Positions 34,410 to 44,237 of a DNA stretch of 64,000 bases are shown here, one piece after another. Within the stretch, counting starts at the first letter, position 1. The number at the start of each line of letters is the position of its first letter. A model generated the notes under the pieces. The model saw nothing but the letters and a program-made list of their open reading frames with translations. It was not told where the DNA came from and did not search any database. The stretch comes from Rhodococcus sp. UNC23MFCrub1.1 (GTDB taxonomy: Bacteria > Actinomycetota > Actinomycetes > Mycobacteriales > Mycobacteriaceae). The DNA lies in the NCBI RefSeq assembly GCF_000686025.1, contig NZ_JMLQ01000006.1:62001-126000 (forward strand), in the 5' to 3' direction. The position numbers were made by a program, and so were the translations under genes.

Positions 34410-36002
34410 ATGACGATGCTGGACGGTGCTCGAACCGAGCGCACGAGCAGGCGGGACGATCACCTCGCGCTGGTCGACGAGCTGCACCGAGCCATGGCGG
34501 CCGCTGCCCGCGGCGGCAGTGACGCCTCCCGTGAGCGGCACGTCTCCCGCGGCAAGCTGCTTCCGCGCGACCGTGTCGACACGCTGCTCGACGACGGCAG
34601 CCCGTTCCTCGAGATCGCCCCGCTGGCCGCGAACGGCATGTACGACGATGCGTGCCCGGGCGCCGGTGTGATCGCCGGAATCGGCCGGGTGTCGGGCCGC
34701 GAGGTGATGGTCGTGGCCAACGACGCCACGGTCAAGGGCGGCACGTACTACCCGATGACCGTCAAGAAGCATCTGCGCGCGCAGGAGATCGCCCTGCAGA
34801 ACCGGCTGCCCTGCGTGTACCTCGTCGACTCGGGTGGCGCGTTCCTGCCGATGCAGGACGACGTGTTCCCCGACCGGGAACACTTCGGCCGGATCTTCTT
34901 CAACCAGGCGACGATGAGTGCGAAGGGCATCGCCCAGATCGCGGCGGTGATGGGGTCCTGCACCGCCGGTGGCGCGTACGTGCCCGCGATGAGCGACGAG
35001 GCGATCATCGTCCGCAACCAGGGCACCATCTTCCTGGGCGGACCGCCGCTGGTGAAGGCGGCCACCGGCGAGGTGGTCACGGCCGAGGACCTCGGTGGCG
35101 GCGACGTCCACTCCAAGATCTCGGGCGTGACGGATCACCTCGCGACCGACGATCGTGACGCGCTCCGCCGGGTCCGCGCGATCGTGGCCACCCTCGGCCC
35201 CCGCACGCCGTCGCCGTGGGAGGTGCGCACACCGCTGCCTGTGAGCGATCAGTCGGAGCTGTACGACGTGGTGCCGACAGATCCACGCACCCCGTACGAC
35301 GTGCACGAGGTGATCACCCGCCTGGTGGACGGTGGGCAGTTCCAGGAGTTCAAGGCCGAGTACGGCACGACGCTGGTCACCGGTTTCGCGCACATCGACG
35401 GCCACCCGGTGGGCATCGTCGCGAACAACGGTGTGCTGTTCGGTGAGTCCGCAGTGAAGGGCGCCCACTTCATCGAGCTGTGTGACAAGCGCAGCGTCCC
35501 GTTGCTGTTCCTGCAGAACATCACCGGCTTCATGGTCGGGCGGGAGTACGAGGCGGGCGGCATCGCCAAGCACGGCGCGAAGATGGTCACCGCGGTGGCG
35601 TGTGCCCGGGTGCCGAAGCTGACGGTCGTGATCGGCGGCTCCTACGGCGCGGGCAACTACTCGATGTGCGGACGCGCGTACTCGCCCCGCTTCCTGTGGA
35701 TGTGGCCGAACGCGCGCATCTCCGTCATGGGCGGGGAGCAGGCGGCGTCGGTGCTCGCGACCGTGCGCAGCGATCAGCGGTCGGCGTCCGGCGAGCCGTG
35801 GACCGAGGACGAGCAGGAGCGGTTCAAGGAACCCATCCGCCGTCAGTACGAGGAGCAGGGCAACCCGTACCACTCGACGGCGCGGCTGTGGGACGACGGC
35901 ATCATCGATCCGGCCGACACCAGAACTGTTCTCTCACTTGCTCTGTCGGTGTGCGCCAACGCGCCGCTCGAGCCGGTGTCCTACGGCGTCTTCAGGATGT
36001 GA
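34410..36002 (+). CDS. accD1: Acyl-CoA carboxylase beta (carboxyltransferase) subunit, AccD1-like
   Basis: A 530-residue carboxyltransferase that moves CO2 from biotin to acyl-CoA. It matches methylcrotonyl-CoA carboxylase beta: [41 protein letters not shown] and the [20 protein letters not shown] signature near residue 410. The operon accD-accA-fadE-maoC-citE reproduces Rv2502c-Rv2498c, which is assigned to leucine degradation. The Shine-Dalgarno is weak; a second ATG lies two codons in. Confidence 0.92.
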   Translation: MTMLDGARTERTSRRDDHLALVDELHRAMAAAARGGSDASRERHVSRGKLLPRDRVDTLLDDGSPFLEIAPLAANGMYDDACPGAGVIAGIGRVSGREVMVVANDATVKGGTYYPMTVKKHLRAQEIALQNRLPCVYLVDSGGAFLPMQDDVFPDREHFGRIFFNQATMSAKGIAQIAAVMGSCTAGGAYVPAMSDEAIIVRNQGTIFLGGPPLVKAATGEVVTAEDLGGGDVHSKISGVTDHLATDDRDALRRVRAIVATLGPRTPSPWEVRTPLPVSDQSELYDVVPTDPRTPYDVHEVITRLVDGGQFQEFKAEYGTTLVTGFAHIDGHPVGIVANNGVLFGESAVKGAHFIELCDKRSVPLLFLQNITGFMVGREYEAGGIAKHGAKMVTAVACARVPKLTVVIGGSYGAGNYSMCGRAYSPRFLWMWPNARISVMGGEQAASVLATVRSDQRSASGEPWTEDEQERFKEPIRRQYEEQGNPYHSTARLWDDGIIDPADTRTVLSLALSVCANAPLEPVSYGVFRM

Positions 36003-36007
36003 GTGTG

Positions 36008-38002
36008 ATGACCACGATCGACACGGTGCTCGTCGCGAATCGCGGTGAGATCGCCGTCCGGGTGTTCCGGACACTGCGCACCATGGGAATTCGCTCCGTC
36101 GCGGTGTACAGCGACGCGGACGCCGACGCGCTGCACGTGCGCTCCGCGGACACCGCGGTACGACTGGGTCCGGCGCCCGCACGCGAGAGCTACCTGAACA
36201 TCGACAAGGTGATCGACGCGGCTCTCGCCAGCGGCGCCGACGCGATCCACCCCGGATACGGGTTCCTCTCGGAGAATGCGGCATTCGCGGCGGCGTGCGA
36301 GAAGAACGGCATCACGTTCATCGGCCCGCCGACACGTGCGATCGAGACCATGGGCGACAAGATCACGGCGAAGAAGGCGGTCTCCGCGTTCGACGTGCCG
36401 GTGGTGCCCGGCATCGCGGAACCCGGACTCACGGACGACGAACTGATTGCGGCCGCGGCCGACATCGGCTACCCCGTGCTGATCAAGCCGTCGGCCGGTG
36501 GCGGCGGCAAGGGCATGCATCTGGTCGAACGAGCCGAGGACCTGACGGCGGCCCTGGTGCGGGCCAGGCGAGAGGCGGCGTCGTCGTTCGGCGACGACAC
36601 CCTCTTCCTCGAACGATTCGTGTTGCGTCCCCGGCACATCGAGGTGCAGGTGATGGCGGACGCCCACGGCCATGTGATCCATCTCGGTGAGCGCGAGTGC
36701 TCGCTGCAGCGCCGTCACCAGAAGGTGATCGAGGAGGCGCCGTCGCCGCTGCTCGACGAGGTGACGCGGGCGCGGATCGGCGAGGCCGCGTGTGCGACCG
36801 CTCGGAGTGTCGACTACGTCGGCGCCGGCACCGTCGAGTTCATCGTCTCCGCCGACGCGCCCGACGACTTCTTCTTCATGGAGATGAACACCCGTCTGCA
36901 GGTGGAGCATCCGGTGACCGAGGAGGTCACCGGCATCGATCTCGTGGAGCTGCAGATACGGATGGCAGCGGGCGACACGCTGCCGCTGCAGCAGGAGGAT
37001 GTGACGTTGACCGGTCACGCGATCGAGGCGCGTGTCTACGCGGAGGATCCGGGCCATGGCTTCCTGCCCACCGGCGGCCGCGTGATCGGACTGCATGAAC
37101 CGGCGGGCACCGGTGTCCGCGTGGACTCGTCGCTCGCACCGGACACGGTGGTGGGCAGCGACTACGACCCGATGCTGGCCAAGGTCATCGCGCACGGTCG
37201 GGACCGCGCCGAGGCACTGCGCATCCTGCGGCGGGCGCTCGGCGAGACGGCGGTGCTCGGCGTGGGCACCAACATCGACTTCCTCTCGTACCTGCTGGCC
37301 GATCCCGACGTCGCCGCCGGCCGTCTGGACACGGGCCTGCTGGACCGGGTCGCACCCGACTACGCGGCGCCCGTCGCGACGGACGAGGTCATCGCCGCCG
37401 CAGCCGTGTTCGACTGGTGCGCAGCCTGGCCCGCGCAGGACGCCGGCGCGTGGACCGTTCCGAACGGGTGGCGTCTCGGTGGTCGGAGCGCACCGACGAC
37501 AGTCCTCGTCGAGGACGCCGGGCGGCGGCGCACCGTCGCGGTGACCGGGTCGCCGAGCGACGCGGCGGTGACCGTCGACGGCGGAGATGCTCGGTCGCTG
37601 ACGGTGACTCTCGACGGTGCGACTCTCGTGGTCGCGATCGACGGTCGCCGGACGACGTACACGGCTGCGCGGGACGCGGACGGGCTCTGGCTCGCGGCTT
37701 CCGGTGGTGTGTGGCATCTGCGCCCCGCCGCGGAGATCGACCTCGCCGCCGGGGGCGAGGCGGAGCTCGAGGACACGGTGCGCAGCCCCATGCCGGGCAC
37801 CGTGATCGCCGTCGAGGTGGCGAACGGTGACACCGTCATGGCCGGAACCGTTCTCGTGGTCGTGGAGGCCATGAAGATGGAGCACGCGCTCACTGCTCCC
37901 GCGGACGGCATCGTCGAGGTGACGGTGGCGACAGGCGACCAGGTCGCCGTGAACCAGGTACTCGCACGCATGACCACGGACCCGAAAGAGGATGCAGCAT
38001 GA
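36008..38002 (+). CDS. accA1: Acyl-CoA carboxylase alpha (biotin carboxylase/BCCP) subunit, AccA1-like
   Basis: A 664-residue two-function subunit. The N-terminal biotin carboxylase ATP-grasp domain has [12 protein letters not shown] (about residue 160) and [19 protein letters not shown] linker domain leads to the C-terminal biotinyl domain with the lysine in [12 protein letters not shown] near residue 625. It starts five bases after accD and ends overlapping the next gene by 4 bases. With AccD1 it would form methylcrotonyl-CoA carboxylase. Confidence 0.94.
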   Translation: MTTIDTVLVANRGEIAVRVFRTLRTMGIRSVAVYSDADADALHVRSADTAVRLGPAPARESYLNIDKVIDAALASGADAIHPGYGFLSENAAFAAACEKNGITFIGPPTRAIETMGDKITAKKAVSAFDVPVVPGIAEPGLTDDELIAAAADIGYPVLIKPSAGGGGKGMHLVERAEDLTAALVRARREAASSFGDDTLFLERFVLRPRHIEVQVMADAHGHVIHLGERECSLQRRHQKVIEEAPSPLLDEVTRARIGEAACATARSVDYVGAGTVEFIVSADAPDDFFFMEMNTRLQVEHPVTEEVTGIDLVELQIRMAAGDTLPLQQEDVTLTGHAIEARVYAEDPGHGFLPTGGRVIGLHEPAGTGVRVDSSLAPDTVVGSDYDPMLAKVIAHGRDRAEALRILRRALGETAVLGVGTNIDFLSYLLADPDVAAGRLDTGLLDRVAPDYAAPVATDEVIAAAAVFDWCAAWPAQDAGAWTVPNGWRLGGRSAPTTVLVEDAGRRRTVAVTGSPSDAAVTVDGGDARSLTVTLDGATLVVAIDGRRTTYTAARDADGLWLAASGGVWHLRPAAEIDLAAGGEAELEDTVRSPMPGTVIAVEVANGDTVMAGTVLVVVEAMKMEHALTAPADGIVEVTVATGDQVAVNQVLARMTTDPKEDAA

Positions 38003-39168
38003 GCACATCGACCGTCGCGGGACACAGCCTGTTGTCCGACGAGCACCAGCAGCTGATCGCCTCGGTGCGCGACTTCGCTCGCACCGTGGTGGCGCCCGTC
38101 GCCGCGCAGCACGATCGCGATCACACGTTTCCCTACGAGGTGGTCCGCGGCATGGCGGACATGGGACTGTTCGGACTGCCGTTCCCCGAGGAGTACGGCG
38201 GCATGGGCGGCGACTACTTCGCGCTGTGCCTCGCCCTCGAGGAGCTGGGCAAGGTGGATCAGAGCGTCGCGATCACGCTCGAAGCCGGTGTCTCCCTGGG
38301 CGCGATGCCCGTGTACCGCTTCGGTACGGACGCGCAGAAGAAGGAGTGGCTCCCCAAGCTGACGTCGGGCCGGGCGCTCGGCGCGTTCGGCCTCACCGAG
38401 CCCGGTGCCGGCAGCGACGCCGGCGGTACGCGCACCACCGCGGTGCGCGACGGTGATCACTGGGTGATCAACGGGTCGAAGCAGTTCATCACGAACTCCG
38501 GCACCGACATCACCGAGCTGGTGACGGTGACCGCCGTGACCGGAACCGATGCCTCCGGGCGCAAGCAGATCTCCTCGATCATCGTGCCGACGGACACCCC
38601 CGGCTTCGAGGCCGGTCCCGCGTACGACAAGGTCGGCTGGAACGCCTCGGACACTCACCCCCTGTCGTTCACCGATGTTCGTGTGCCGCTGGAGAATCTG
38701 CTCGGCGACGAGGGCCGTGGTTACGCCGGGTTCCTGCAGATCCTCGACGAGGGCCGTATCGCCATCGCTGCGCTCGCCGTCGGTGTGGCGCAGGGGTGCG
38801 TCGACGAGAGTGTGAAGTACGCGAAGGAGCGCGAGGCGTTCGGTACCGCCATCGGCCGGAACCAGGCCATCGCATTCAAGATCGCCCGCATGGAGGCGCG
38901 CGCCTACGCCGCCCGGACCGCCTACTACGACGCTGCAGCGCTCATGTCGGCGGGCAAGCCCTTCAAGAAGGAAGCGGCCATCGCCAAGCTGATCTCGTCG
39001 GAGGCCGCGATGGACAACGCGCGCGACGCCACGCAGGTGCACGGCGGCTACGGGTTCATGAACGAGTACACGGTCGCGCGGCACTACCGCGACAGCAAGA
39101 TCCTCGAGATCGGCGAGGGCACCACGGAGGTGCAGCTGATGCTCATCGCGCGCCAGGTGGGGCTGTGA
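37999..39168 (+). CDS. fadE19: Acyl-CoA dehydrogenase, FadE19/isovaleryl-CoA type
   Basis: A 389-residue FAD-dependent dehydrogenase. Features are [14 protein letters not shown] (substrate and FAD contact), [33 protein letters not shown] and the C-terminal [15 protein letters not shown], which carries the usual catalytic Glu position. Within this operon an isovaleryl- or methyl-branched acyl-CoA dehydrogenase supplying the carboxylase substrate is expected. ATGA overlap with accA and GTGA overlap with maoC. Confidence 0.92.
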   Translation: MSTSTVAGHSLLSDEHQQLIASVRDFARTVVAPVAAQHDRDHTFPYEVVRGMADMGLFGLPFPEEYGGMGGDYFALCLALEELGKVDQSVAITLEAGVSLGAMPVYRFGTDAQKKEWLPKLTSGRALGAFGLTEPGAGSDAGGTRTTAVRDGDHWVINGSKQFITNSGTDITELVTVTAVTGTDASGRKQISSIIVPTDTPGFEAGPAYDKVGWNASDTHPLSFTDVRVPLENLLGDEGRGYAGFLQILDEGRIAIAALAVGVAQGCVDESVKYAKEREAFGTAIGRNQAIAFKIARMEARAYAARTAYYDAAALMSAGKPFKKEAAIAKLISSEAAMDNARDATQVHGGYGFMNEYTVARHYRDSKILEIGEGTTEVQLMLIARQVGL

Positions 39169-39644
39169 CCGAACCGGAGCGCATCGTCCAGCGCGGCCTG
39201 TGGTTCGACGAGATGACGGTGGGCACCGTCTACGAGCACCGGCCCGGGCGCACCGTCACCGAGGCGGACAACGTCCTGTTCACCACCCTCACGATGAACA
39301 CGCAGGCGCTGCATCTCGACGCCGCGTACAGCGTGGACACCGCGTTCGGGGAGCGGCTCGTGAACTCGATGTGGACGCTCTCCACGCTGGTCGGGCTCTC
39401 CGTCGCCCAGCTGACGCAGGGCACCATCGTCGCGAACCTCGGGTTCTCGGAGATCAGCTTCCCGAAGCCGATGCTGCACGGTGACACCCTCTACGGCGAG
39501 ACGGTGATCGCGGACAAGCGAGAGTCGGCGTCGAGACCCGGAGAAGGCGTCGTGACGTTCGAGCACACGGGCCGCAACCAGCACGGCGACGTCGTCGCGC
39601 GCGCCGTGCGGAAGACCCTCGTCCGGATGGCTCCCGCGTCGTGA
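39165..39644 (+). CDS. MaoC-like dehydratase, Rv2499c-like
   Basis: A 159-residue single hot-dog MaoC protein starting at GTG 39165. The N-terminal WFDEMTVGTVYEHRPGRTVTEADN is typical. The hydratase helix reads FTTLTMNTQALHLDAAY, where the His of the catalytic pair is kept and the Asp is replaced by Asn, as in several operon-linked homologues. FPKPMLHGDTLYGE follows. Probable enoyl-CoA hydratase step in the branched-chain pathway; direct activity is unproven. Confidence 0.86.
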   Translation: MTEPERIVQRGLWFDEMTVGTVYEHRPGRTVTEADNVLFTTLTMNTQALHLDAAYSVDTAFGERLVNSMWTLSTLVGLSVAQLTQGTIVANLGFSEISFPKPMLHGDTLYGETVIADKRESASRPGEGVVTFEHTGRNQHGDVVARAVRKTLVRMAPAS

Positions 39645-40441
39645 CGGGGCTCGGTCCGGTCTGGATGTTCTGCCCGGCCGACAGGCCCGAGCGCTACCGG
39701 AAGGCCGCCGCGGCAGCAGACGTGGTGATCCTGGACCTCGAGGACGCGGTGGCCCCCGGTGACAAGGAAGCGGCGCGGCAGGCCGTCGTCGACACCCCAC
39801 TCGATCCGGACCGCACCGTGATCCGCGTCAACGCGCGATCGACGCCGTACTTCGAGGCTGATCTGGCAGCCCTGTCCGAGACGGTCTACCACCGCGTGAT
39901 GGTGCCCAAGTGTGAATCGGCGCAGGACGTCTCGGCACTGGCTCCACGATCGGTGGTCGCCCTCGTCGAGACCCCACTCGGGATCCTGCACGCTGCGGAG
40001 ATCTGCGCAGCCGACGGGTGCGAGGGCATGATGTGGGGCGCGGAGGACCTGGTGGCCGCGCTCGGCGGAGCGTCCTCGCGTCGCGGCGACGGGTCGTATC
40101 GCGACGTGGCCGTGCACGCACGCTCGACCGCTCTGCTGGCGGCCAAGGCGTTCGGGCGCCAGGCTCTGGACTCGGTGTATCTAAACATCGCCGATCTCGA
40201 CGGACTGCGCGCCGAGTCGGAGGACGCCGTCGCGGTGGGGTTCGACGCCAAGGTTGCGCTGCACCCGACGCAGGCCGCCGTGATCCGCGAGTGTTACACC
40301 CCCACAGCCGATCAGGTGGACTGGGCCCGTCGGGTCGTGGCTGCTGCCGCCACCGAGCGCGGAGTGTTCACCGTCGACGGCAGGATGGTCGACGCGCCGG
40401 TGATCCGGCACGCCGACCGCATCCTGCGGGGACTCGGCTAG
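39641..40441 (+). CDS. citE: CitE-like CoA-ester lyase, Rv2498c-like
   Basis: A 266-residue HpcH/HpaI-fold lyase. Mg-binding and CoA-contact segments are VVILDLEDAVAPGDK, RVNARSTPYF, VALVETPLGI and MWGAEDL. Rv2498c in the same operon position is a beta-hydroxyacyl-CoA lyase acting on citramalyl-CoA and in leucine breakdown, which fits this context better than citrate lyase. Start GTG 39641 overlaps maoC. A weak 6-bp stem (GACTCG at 40431 with CGAGTC at 40442) spans the stop. Confidence 0.88.
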   Translation: MTGLGPVWMFCPADRPERYRKAAAAADVVILDLEDAVAPGDKEAARQAVVDTPLDPDRTVIRVNARSTPYFEADLAALSETVYHRVMVPKCESAQDVSALAPRSVVALVETPLGILHAAEICAADGCEGMMWGAEDLVAALGGASSRRGDGSYRDVAVHARSTALLAAKAFGRQALDSVYLNIADLDGLRAESEDAVAVGFDAKVALHPTQAAVIRECYTPTADQVDWARRVVAAAATERGVFTVDGRMVDAPVIRHADRILRGLG

Positions 40442-40481
40442 CGAGTCGGTGACGCGGTGGTACGAAGGGGCTGGATCCGGC

Positions 40482-40561
40482 GTTCCCGCACCCTTCCTCG
40501 CGTCCCGCACCCGACCTCGCCGAGCAACACGCGTGCGTCGCGCAAGCATCGGTGCGGGAAC
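40482..40561. repeat. 80-bp palindromic repeat, left copy
   Basis: The element has terminal inverted repeats GTTCCCGCACC and GGTGCGGGAAC. It is exactly 80 bp and differs from the right copy (41530-41609) at only about ten positions. The central part GACCTCGCCGAGCAACACGC is identical in both. It lies 92 bp upstream of the DUF559-type gene start. The 92 bp between shows no other feature. Confidence 0.92.
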
Positions 40562-40653
40562 GGGTGAACTGGCCTGTGGACGGACCGCGCGCTGTCCACA
40601 GGATGCCGGCCGAGCGGGTATCGCCGGGGCGGGGACCCGCTCATGCTCGACCG

Positions 40654-41529
40654 ATGGATCTCGATGCATCACGGCTGGTGCTGCGGCAGAACGCTCTCCA
40701 TGACGGGTACACCGACAACGAGCTGCGACGGCTCTACACGAGGGGCGACATCACCCGACTGGGTCACGGAGCGTATCTGGACGCGACTCGTCTCGACGGG
40801 TTGAACCGCGTCGAGAAGCACCGCGTCCTGCTCGAGGCGGTGATGCCCGCGCTGTCGAGTGGCGCGGTCATGAGCCACCAGACGGCAGCGCTGATGCACG
40901 GGTGGCCGCTGTGGGCGGTCGATCTGACCAGGGTGCACGTGACGCGCGATCGGCGGAACGGCGGACGGCGGCGCGCCGACACGATGGTGCACTGCGCGCC
41001 GCTGCCGGGCTCCGCCGTGCACGTGGTGAACGGGTTCACGGTGACGTCGCCGGCTCGGACCGTGGTGGACGTGGCGCGGACCGTCCCCTTCGAGCAGGCC
41101 GTGGTCATGGGCGACGCTGCGGGAATCGAGGGCGACTCCCTGGTGGACGAACTCGCCGTGGCCAGTCGTCGGCACGGCATCGCGGGCGCGAGGCGGGTCG
41201 CGGCATTCCTCGACCCGCTCTCGGGGAGTGTCGGTGAGTCGCGCAGCCGCGTGCTGTTCCATCGCGTCGGGCTCCCGCCACCAGTGCTTCAGGCGGGAAT
41301 CGGGGTGTGGCGCGTCGATTTCCTGTGGGGCGATGTGATCGGCGAGTTCGACGGTCGCGTGAAGTACGGTCGCTTTCTCCGACCCGGGCAGGACGCAGGG
41401 GACGCCGTGTTCCAGGAGAAGCGGCGCGAGGATGCATTGCGCGCGCTCGGCTTCCGCGTCGTGCGCTGGACGTGGGCGGATCTCGCACGGCCCGAGGCGC
41501 TCATCGCCCGGTTGCGCGCCCTCCTCTGA
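40654..41529 (+). CDS. AbiEi-type winged-helix / DUF559 nuclease-like protein
   Basis: A 291-residue protein. The N-terminal ~60 residues (DNELRRLYTRGDITRLGHGAYL) match the AbiEi-antitoxin-type winged helix. A middle domain includes AVMSHQTAALMHGWPLW and the SPARTVVDVARTVPFEQAVVMGD segment typical of these proteins. The C-terminal ~90 residues resemble the DUF559/VSR-like nuclease fold: GEFDGRVKYG and EKRREDALRALGFRVVRWTW with acidic and Lys residues in order. No toxin partner gene is adjacent. Both flanks carry an 80-bp palindrome, the right copy starting directly after the stop codon. Confidence 0.8.
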   Translation: MDLDASRLVLRQNALHDGYTDNELRRLYTRGDITRLGHGAYLDATRLDGLNRVEKHRVLLEAVMPALSSGAVMSHQTAALMHGWPLWAVDLTRVHVTRDRRNGGRRRADTMVHCAPLPGSAVHVVNGFTVTSPARTVVDVARTVPFEQAVVMGDAAGIEGDSLVDELAVASRRHGIAGARRVAAFLDPLSGSVGESRSRVLFHRVGLPPPVLQAGIGVWRVDFLWGDVIGEFDGRVKYGRFLRPGQDAGDAVFQEKRREDALRALGFRVVRWTWADLARPEALIARLRALL

Positions 41530-41609
41530 GTTCCCGCACCCTTGCTCGTGGCCCGCACGGGACCTCGCCGAGCAACACGCGTGCGGCGTACGAGCATGGG
41601 TGCGGGAAC
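41530..41609. repeat. 80-bp palindromic repeat, right copy
   Basis: It begins at the base after the TGA of the DUF559-type gene. It folds into a long hairpin: GTTCCCGCACCC pairs with GGGTGCGGGAAC, GCTCG with CGAGC, and CCGCACG with CGTGCGG, with short internal loops. About 87% identical to the left copy in the same orientation. Confidence 0.92.
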
Positions 41610-41622
41610 AGGCACCACACAG

Positions 41623-41660
41623 CACTGCGGCCCGGCTGGAGCACCAGCCGGCCCGCAGTG
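41623..41660. terminator. Convergent terminator before fadE5 3' end
   Basis: CACTGCGGCCCGGCTGG (41623-41639) pairs with CCAGCCGGCCCGCAGTG (41644-41660) with one mismatch and a 4-nt loop. It serves fadE5 from the minus strand and could stop plus-strand readthrough. Confidence 0.8.
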
Positions 41661-41673
41661 GGAATTCAGCGGA

Positions 41674-43509
41674 TCAGAACGCCGCTTCGTCGAGCTCCAT
41701 GACGTCGTTGTCCAGGTCGGACAGGATCTGACGGGTGGAGGTCAGGCGGGGCAGGATGTTCTTGGCGAAGAACGACGCTGCGCCGATCTTGCCCTCGTAG
41801 AACGCCTTGTCCTTCTCGCCGGCGCCGTTGTCGAGTGCGGCGATGGCGATCTCGGACTGACGCAGCAGCAGCCAGCCGATCATCAGGTCGCCGACGCTCA
41901 TGAGCAGGCGGACGGATCCGAGGCCGACCTTGTACAGCTCGGTCGGCTGCTCCTGGGCACCCATGAGGTGCTGCGTGAGTGTGGCGACCATGCCCTGCAC
42001 GTCCTCGAGGGCGGTGTTGAGCAAGGCACGCTCGCTCTTGAGGCGACCGTTGCCCGCCTCGCTGTCGATCCACGTCTTGATCTGGCCGGCGACGTGGGCC
42101 AGTGCGACGCCGCGGTCCCGGGCGATCTTGCGGAAGAAGAAGTCCTGCGCCTGGATGGCCGTGGTGCCCTCGTACAGCGAGTCGATCTTGGCATCGCGGA
42201 TGTACTGCTCGATGGGGTAGTCCTGCAGGAAGCCGGAGCCACCGAGCGTCTGGAGGCTCTGCGCCAGCTGCTCGTACGCGACCTCGGAACCCACACCCTT
42301 GACGATGGGGAGCAGCAGGTCGTTGACGCGGAACGCGGTGTCCTTGTCGGCGCCCGAGACGTGCAGTGCGGCAACCTCGTCCTGGTGAGCGGCCGTGTAG
42401 AGGAACACCGCGCGCAGGCCCTCCGCGTACGCCTTCTGCGTCATCAGCGAGCGACGGACGTCGGGGTGATGCGTGATGGAGACGCGGGGCGCGGCCTTGT
42501 CGGTCATCTGCGTCAGGTCAGCACCCTGAATGCGCTGCTTGGCGTAGTCGAGCGCGGTGAGGTACCCGGTGGACAGCGTCGAGATGGCTTTGGTGCCCAC
42601 CATCATTCGAGCGTGCTCGATGACGTCGAACATCTGCGCGATGCCGTTGTGGACGTCGCCGACGAGCCAGCCCTTGGCCGGGACGCCGTGTCCGCCGAGG
42701 GTCAGCTCACAGGTGGCCGAGACCTTGAGGCCCATCTTGTGCTCGACGTTGGTGACGAACACGCCGTTGCGCTCGCCGAGTTCGCCGGTCTCGCTGTCGA
42801 AGTGGAACTTCGGGACGAAGAACAGCGACAGTCCCTTGGTGCCCGGCTTGGCGCCCTCGGGGCGAGCGAGCACGAGGTGGAAGATGTTCTCGAAGAGATC
42901 GTCCGAGTCGGCCGAGGTGATGAAGCGCTTGACGCCCTCGATGTGCCAGCTGCCGTCGGCCTGCTCGACGGCCTTGGTGCGGCCGGCGCCCACGTCCGAA
43001 CCCGCGTCGGGCTCGGTGAGGACCATGGTGGCGCCCCAGTTGCGCTCGGAGGCGAGTACGGCCCACTTCTTCTGCTGCTCGTTGCCGTTGTCGGAGAGGA
43101 TTTGCGCGAAGCCCGGGCCGGCGGAGTACATGAAGGCGGCGGGGTTCGATCCGAGGATCATCTCGGCGACGGCCCAGAACACCTGGCGCGGTACCGGCAT
43201 GCCGCCGAGTTCCTCGTCGAGGCCCAGGTGGTCCCAGCCGGCTTCCTGCAGCGCGCGGTACGACTTCTTGAACGACTCCGGGAGGGTGACGGTGTGCGTC
43301 TCGGGGTCGAAGGTCGGCGGGTTGCGGTCGGCGTCGGCGAAGGACTCCGCGAGCGGGCCCTCGGCGAGGCGGCGGACCTCGGAGAGCATGTCACGCACGG
43401 TGTCGACGTCGAGATCGCCGAACTGTCCGGACTCGAGCGTCTTGTCCAGGGCGAACAGCTCGAACAGGTTGAACTCGAGATCGCGAAGATTGCTCTTGTA
43501 ATGACCCAT
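41674..43509 (-). CDS. fadE5: Large acyl-CoA dehydrogenase FadE5-type
   Basis: A 611-residue acyl-CoA dehydrogenase of the long, C-terminally extended class (M. tuberculosis Rv0244c, FadE5, broad chain-length). Features: [18 protein letters not shown] near residue 165, [14 protein letters not shown], and the catalytic-Glu loop [19 protein letters not shown] near residue 440, followed by a helical extension of about 150 residues. In mycobacteria it is beside fadA2; here it is 11.5 kb away, separated by the RT and leucine blocks, yet keeps the same operator type upstream. Confidence 0.93.
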   Translation of the reverse strand: MGHYKSNLRDLEFNLFELFALDKTLESGQFGDLDVDTVRDMLSEVRRLAEGPLAESFADADRNPPTFDPETHTVTLPESFKKSYRALQEAGWDHLGLDEELGGMPVPRQVFWAVAEMILGSNPAAFMYSAGPGFAQILSDNGNEQQKKWAVLASERNWGATMVLTEPDAGSDVGAGRTKAVEQADGSWHIEGVKRFITSADSDDLFENIFHLVLARPEGAKPGTKGLSLFFVPKFHFDSETGELGERNGVFVTNVEHKMGLKVSATCELTLGGHGVPAKGWLVGDVHNGIAQMFDVIEHARMMVGTKAISTLSTGYLTALDYAKQRIQGADLTQMTDKAAPRVSITHHPDVRRSLMTQKAYAEGLRAVFLYTAAHQDEVAALHVSGADKDTAFRVNDLLLPIVKGVGSEVAYEQLAQSLQTLGGSGFLQDYPIEQYIRDAKIDSLYEGTTAIQAQDFFFRKIARDRGVALAHVAGQIKTWIDSEAGNGRLKSERALLNTALEDVQGMVATLTQHLMGAQEQPTELYKVGLGSVRLLMSVGDLMIGWLLLRQSEIAIAALDNGAGEKDKAFYEGKIGAASFFAKNILPRLTSTRQILSDLDNDVMELDEAAF

Positions 43510-43576
43510 GGTGATGCGTTCTCCGTCTCAGTGGTGCGGTCCGGCCTCGGTACCGCCTGTGTGGCCCGGCGCTACC

Positions 43577-43648
43577 TACTCGCCAGTAACATACGGCTAT
43601 GTTACGCCGGATCGGGAACACTGCCAATAGGGGTCTACTCGTCGGTAA
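43577..43648 (-). promoter_or_regulatory. fadE5 promoter with two operator-like palindromes
   Basis: On the minus strand a -35 TTGGCA (43622-43627) and a -10 TAACAT (43599-43604) are 17 bp apart. The palindrome GTAACATA-cggc-TATGTTAC (43586-43605) covers the -10. TACTCGCCAGTAA (43577-43589) overlaps its downstream edge and matches the fabG4/fadA2 operator. A third version, TACTCGTCGGTAA (43636-43648), overlaps the neighbouring gene's stop codon. Confidence 0.7.
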
Positions 43649-44237
43649 CTCGTCCCACCACAAGGGCGTCGATCGCTGCGGAATCACCTACGTGCCGCAC
43701 CCTGTCCTCGGCGACGAGAATGCGCATCCTGTCGCCGATGTCCGCGACCAGATCGTCTGGGCTGTACAAGATCTTGGGATCCTGAGGACCGCCGACGCCA
43801 TTCTCCAGATTGGCAGAATGGTGACCCACGATCACGAGGATTCCCTCATGTTTCAACGCCTGGACGGCAGTCGCGAGGACGTTTTCACGCTCGGTCCGCG
43901 ATAAATGCAGGTAGGCGATGACAACGAGATCATAATTCCGCTCCGGTGTGAGTGTGGTCACGTCCGCGTGGGCCCACCGCACACGCTCGCGGATCGACGC
44001 GGTGGCCGTGGCGGCGATGCGGACCGCCTTGGTCAGCGCCACGCTGCTGAAGTCGACGGCGTCGACACTCCATCCGCGCGTGGCGAGCCAGAGGGCGTTG
44101 CGCCCCTCGCCGCACGCGAGATCGAGCGCCCGGCCGCGCGGCAGGGAGGTGCAGAACTCGACGACCATGTCGTTCGGCGGTGCGCCCCAGATGAGTTCGG
44201 CGCGTTCGTACTTGGCGTCCCAGGCCGCGGCGTCCAC
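43635..44237 (-). CDS. TehB-like class I SAM methyltransferase
   Basis: A 200-residue methyltransferase. The N-terminus WDAKYERAELIWGAPPND and SAM loop ALDLACGEGRNALWLA (residues 37-52), then VDAVDFSSVAL, place it in the tellurite-resistance/thiopurine-type group. The GTG start at 44237 abuts the stop of the CoA-transferase gene with no gap, so it is co-translated. Substrate unknown. Confidence 0.83.
   Translation of the reverse strand: MDAAAWDAKYERAELIWGAPPNDMVVEFCTSLPRGRALDLACGEGRNALWLATRGWSVDAVDFSSVALTKAVRIAATATASIRERVRWAHADVTTLTPERNYDLVVIAYLHLSRTERENVLATAVQALKHEGILVIVGHHSANLENGVGGPQDPKILYSPDDLVADIGDRMRILVAEDRVRHVGDSAAIDALVVGRVTDE

Noticed and set aside
36008..38002. Acetyl-/propionyl-CoA carboxylase for fatty acid synthesis
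   Set aside because: The operon with fadE, maoC and citE and the MCC-like beta subunit point to leucine breakdown instead.
40654..41529. AbiE toxin-antitoxin system
   Set aside because: Only the AbiEi-like winged helix is present; no AbiEii nucleotidyltransferase gene is adjacent and the C-terminus is nuclease-like.
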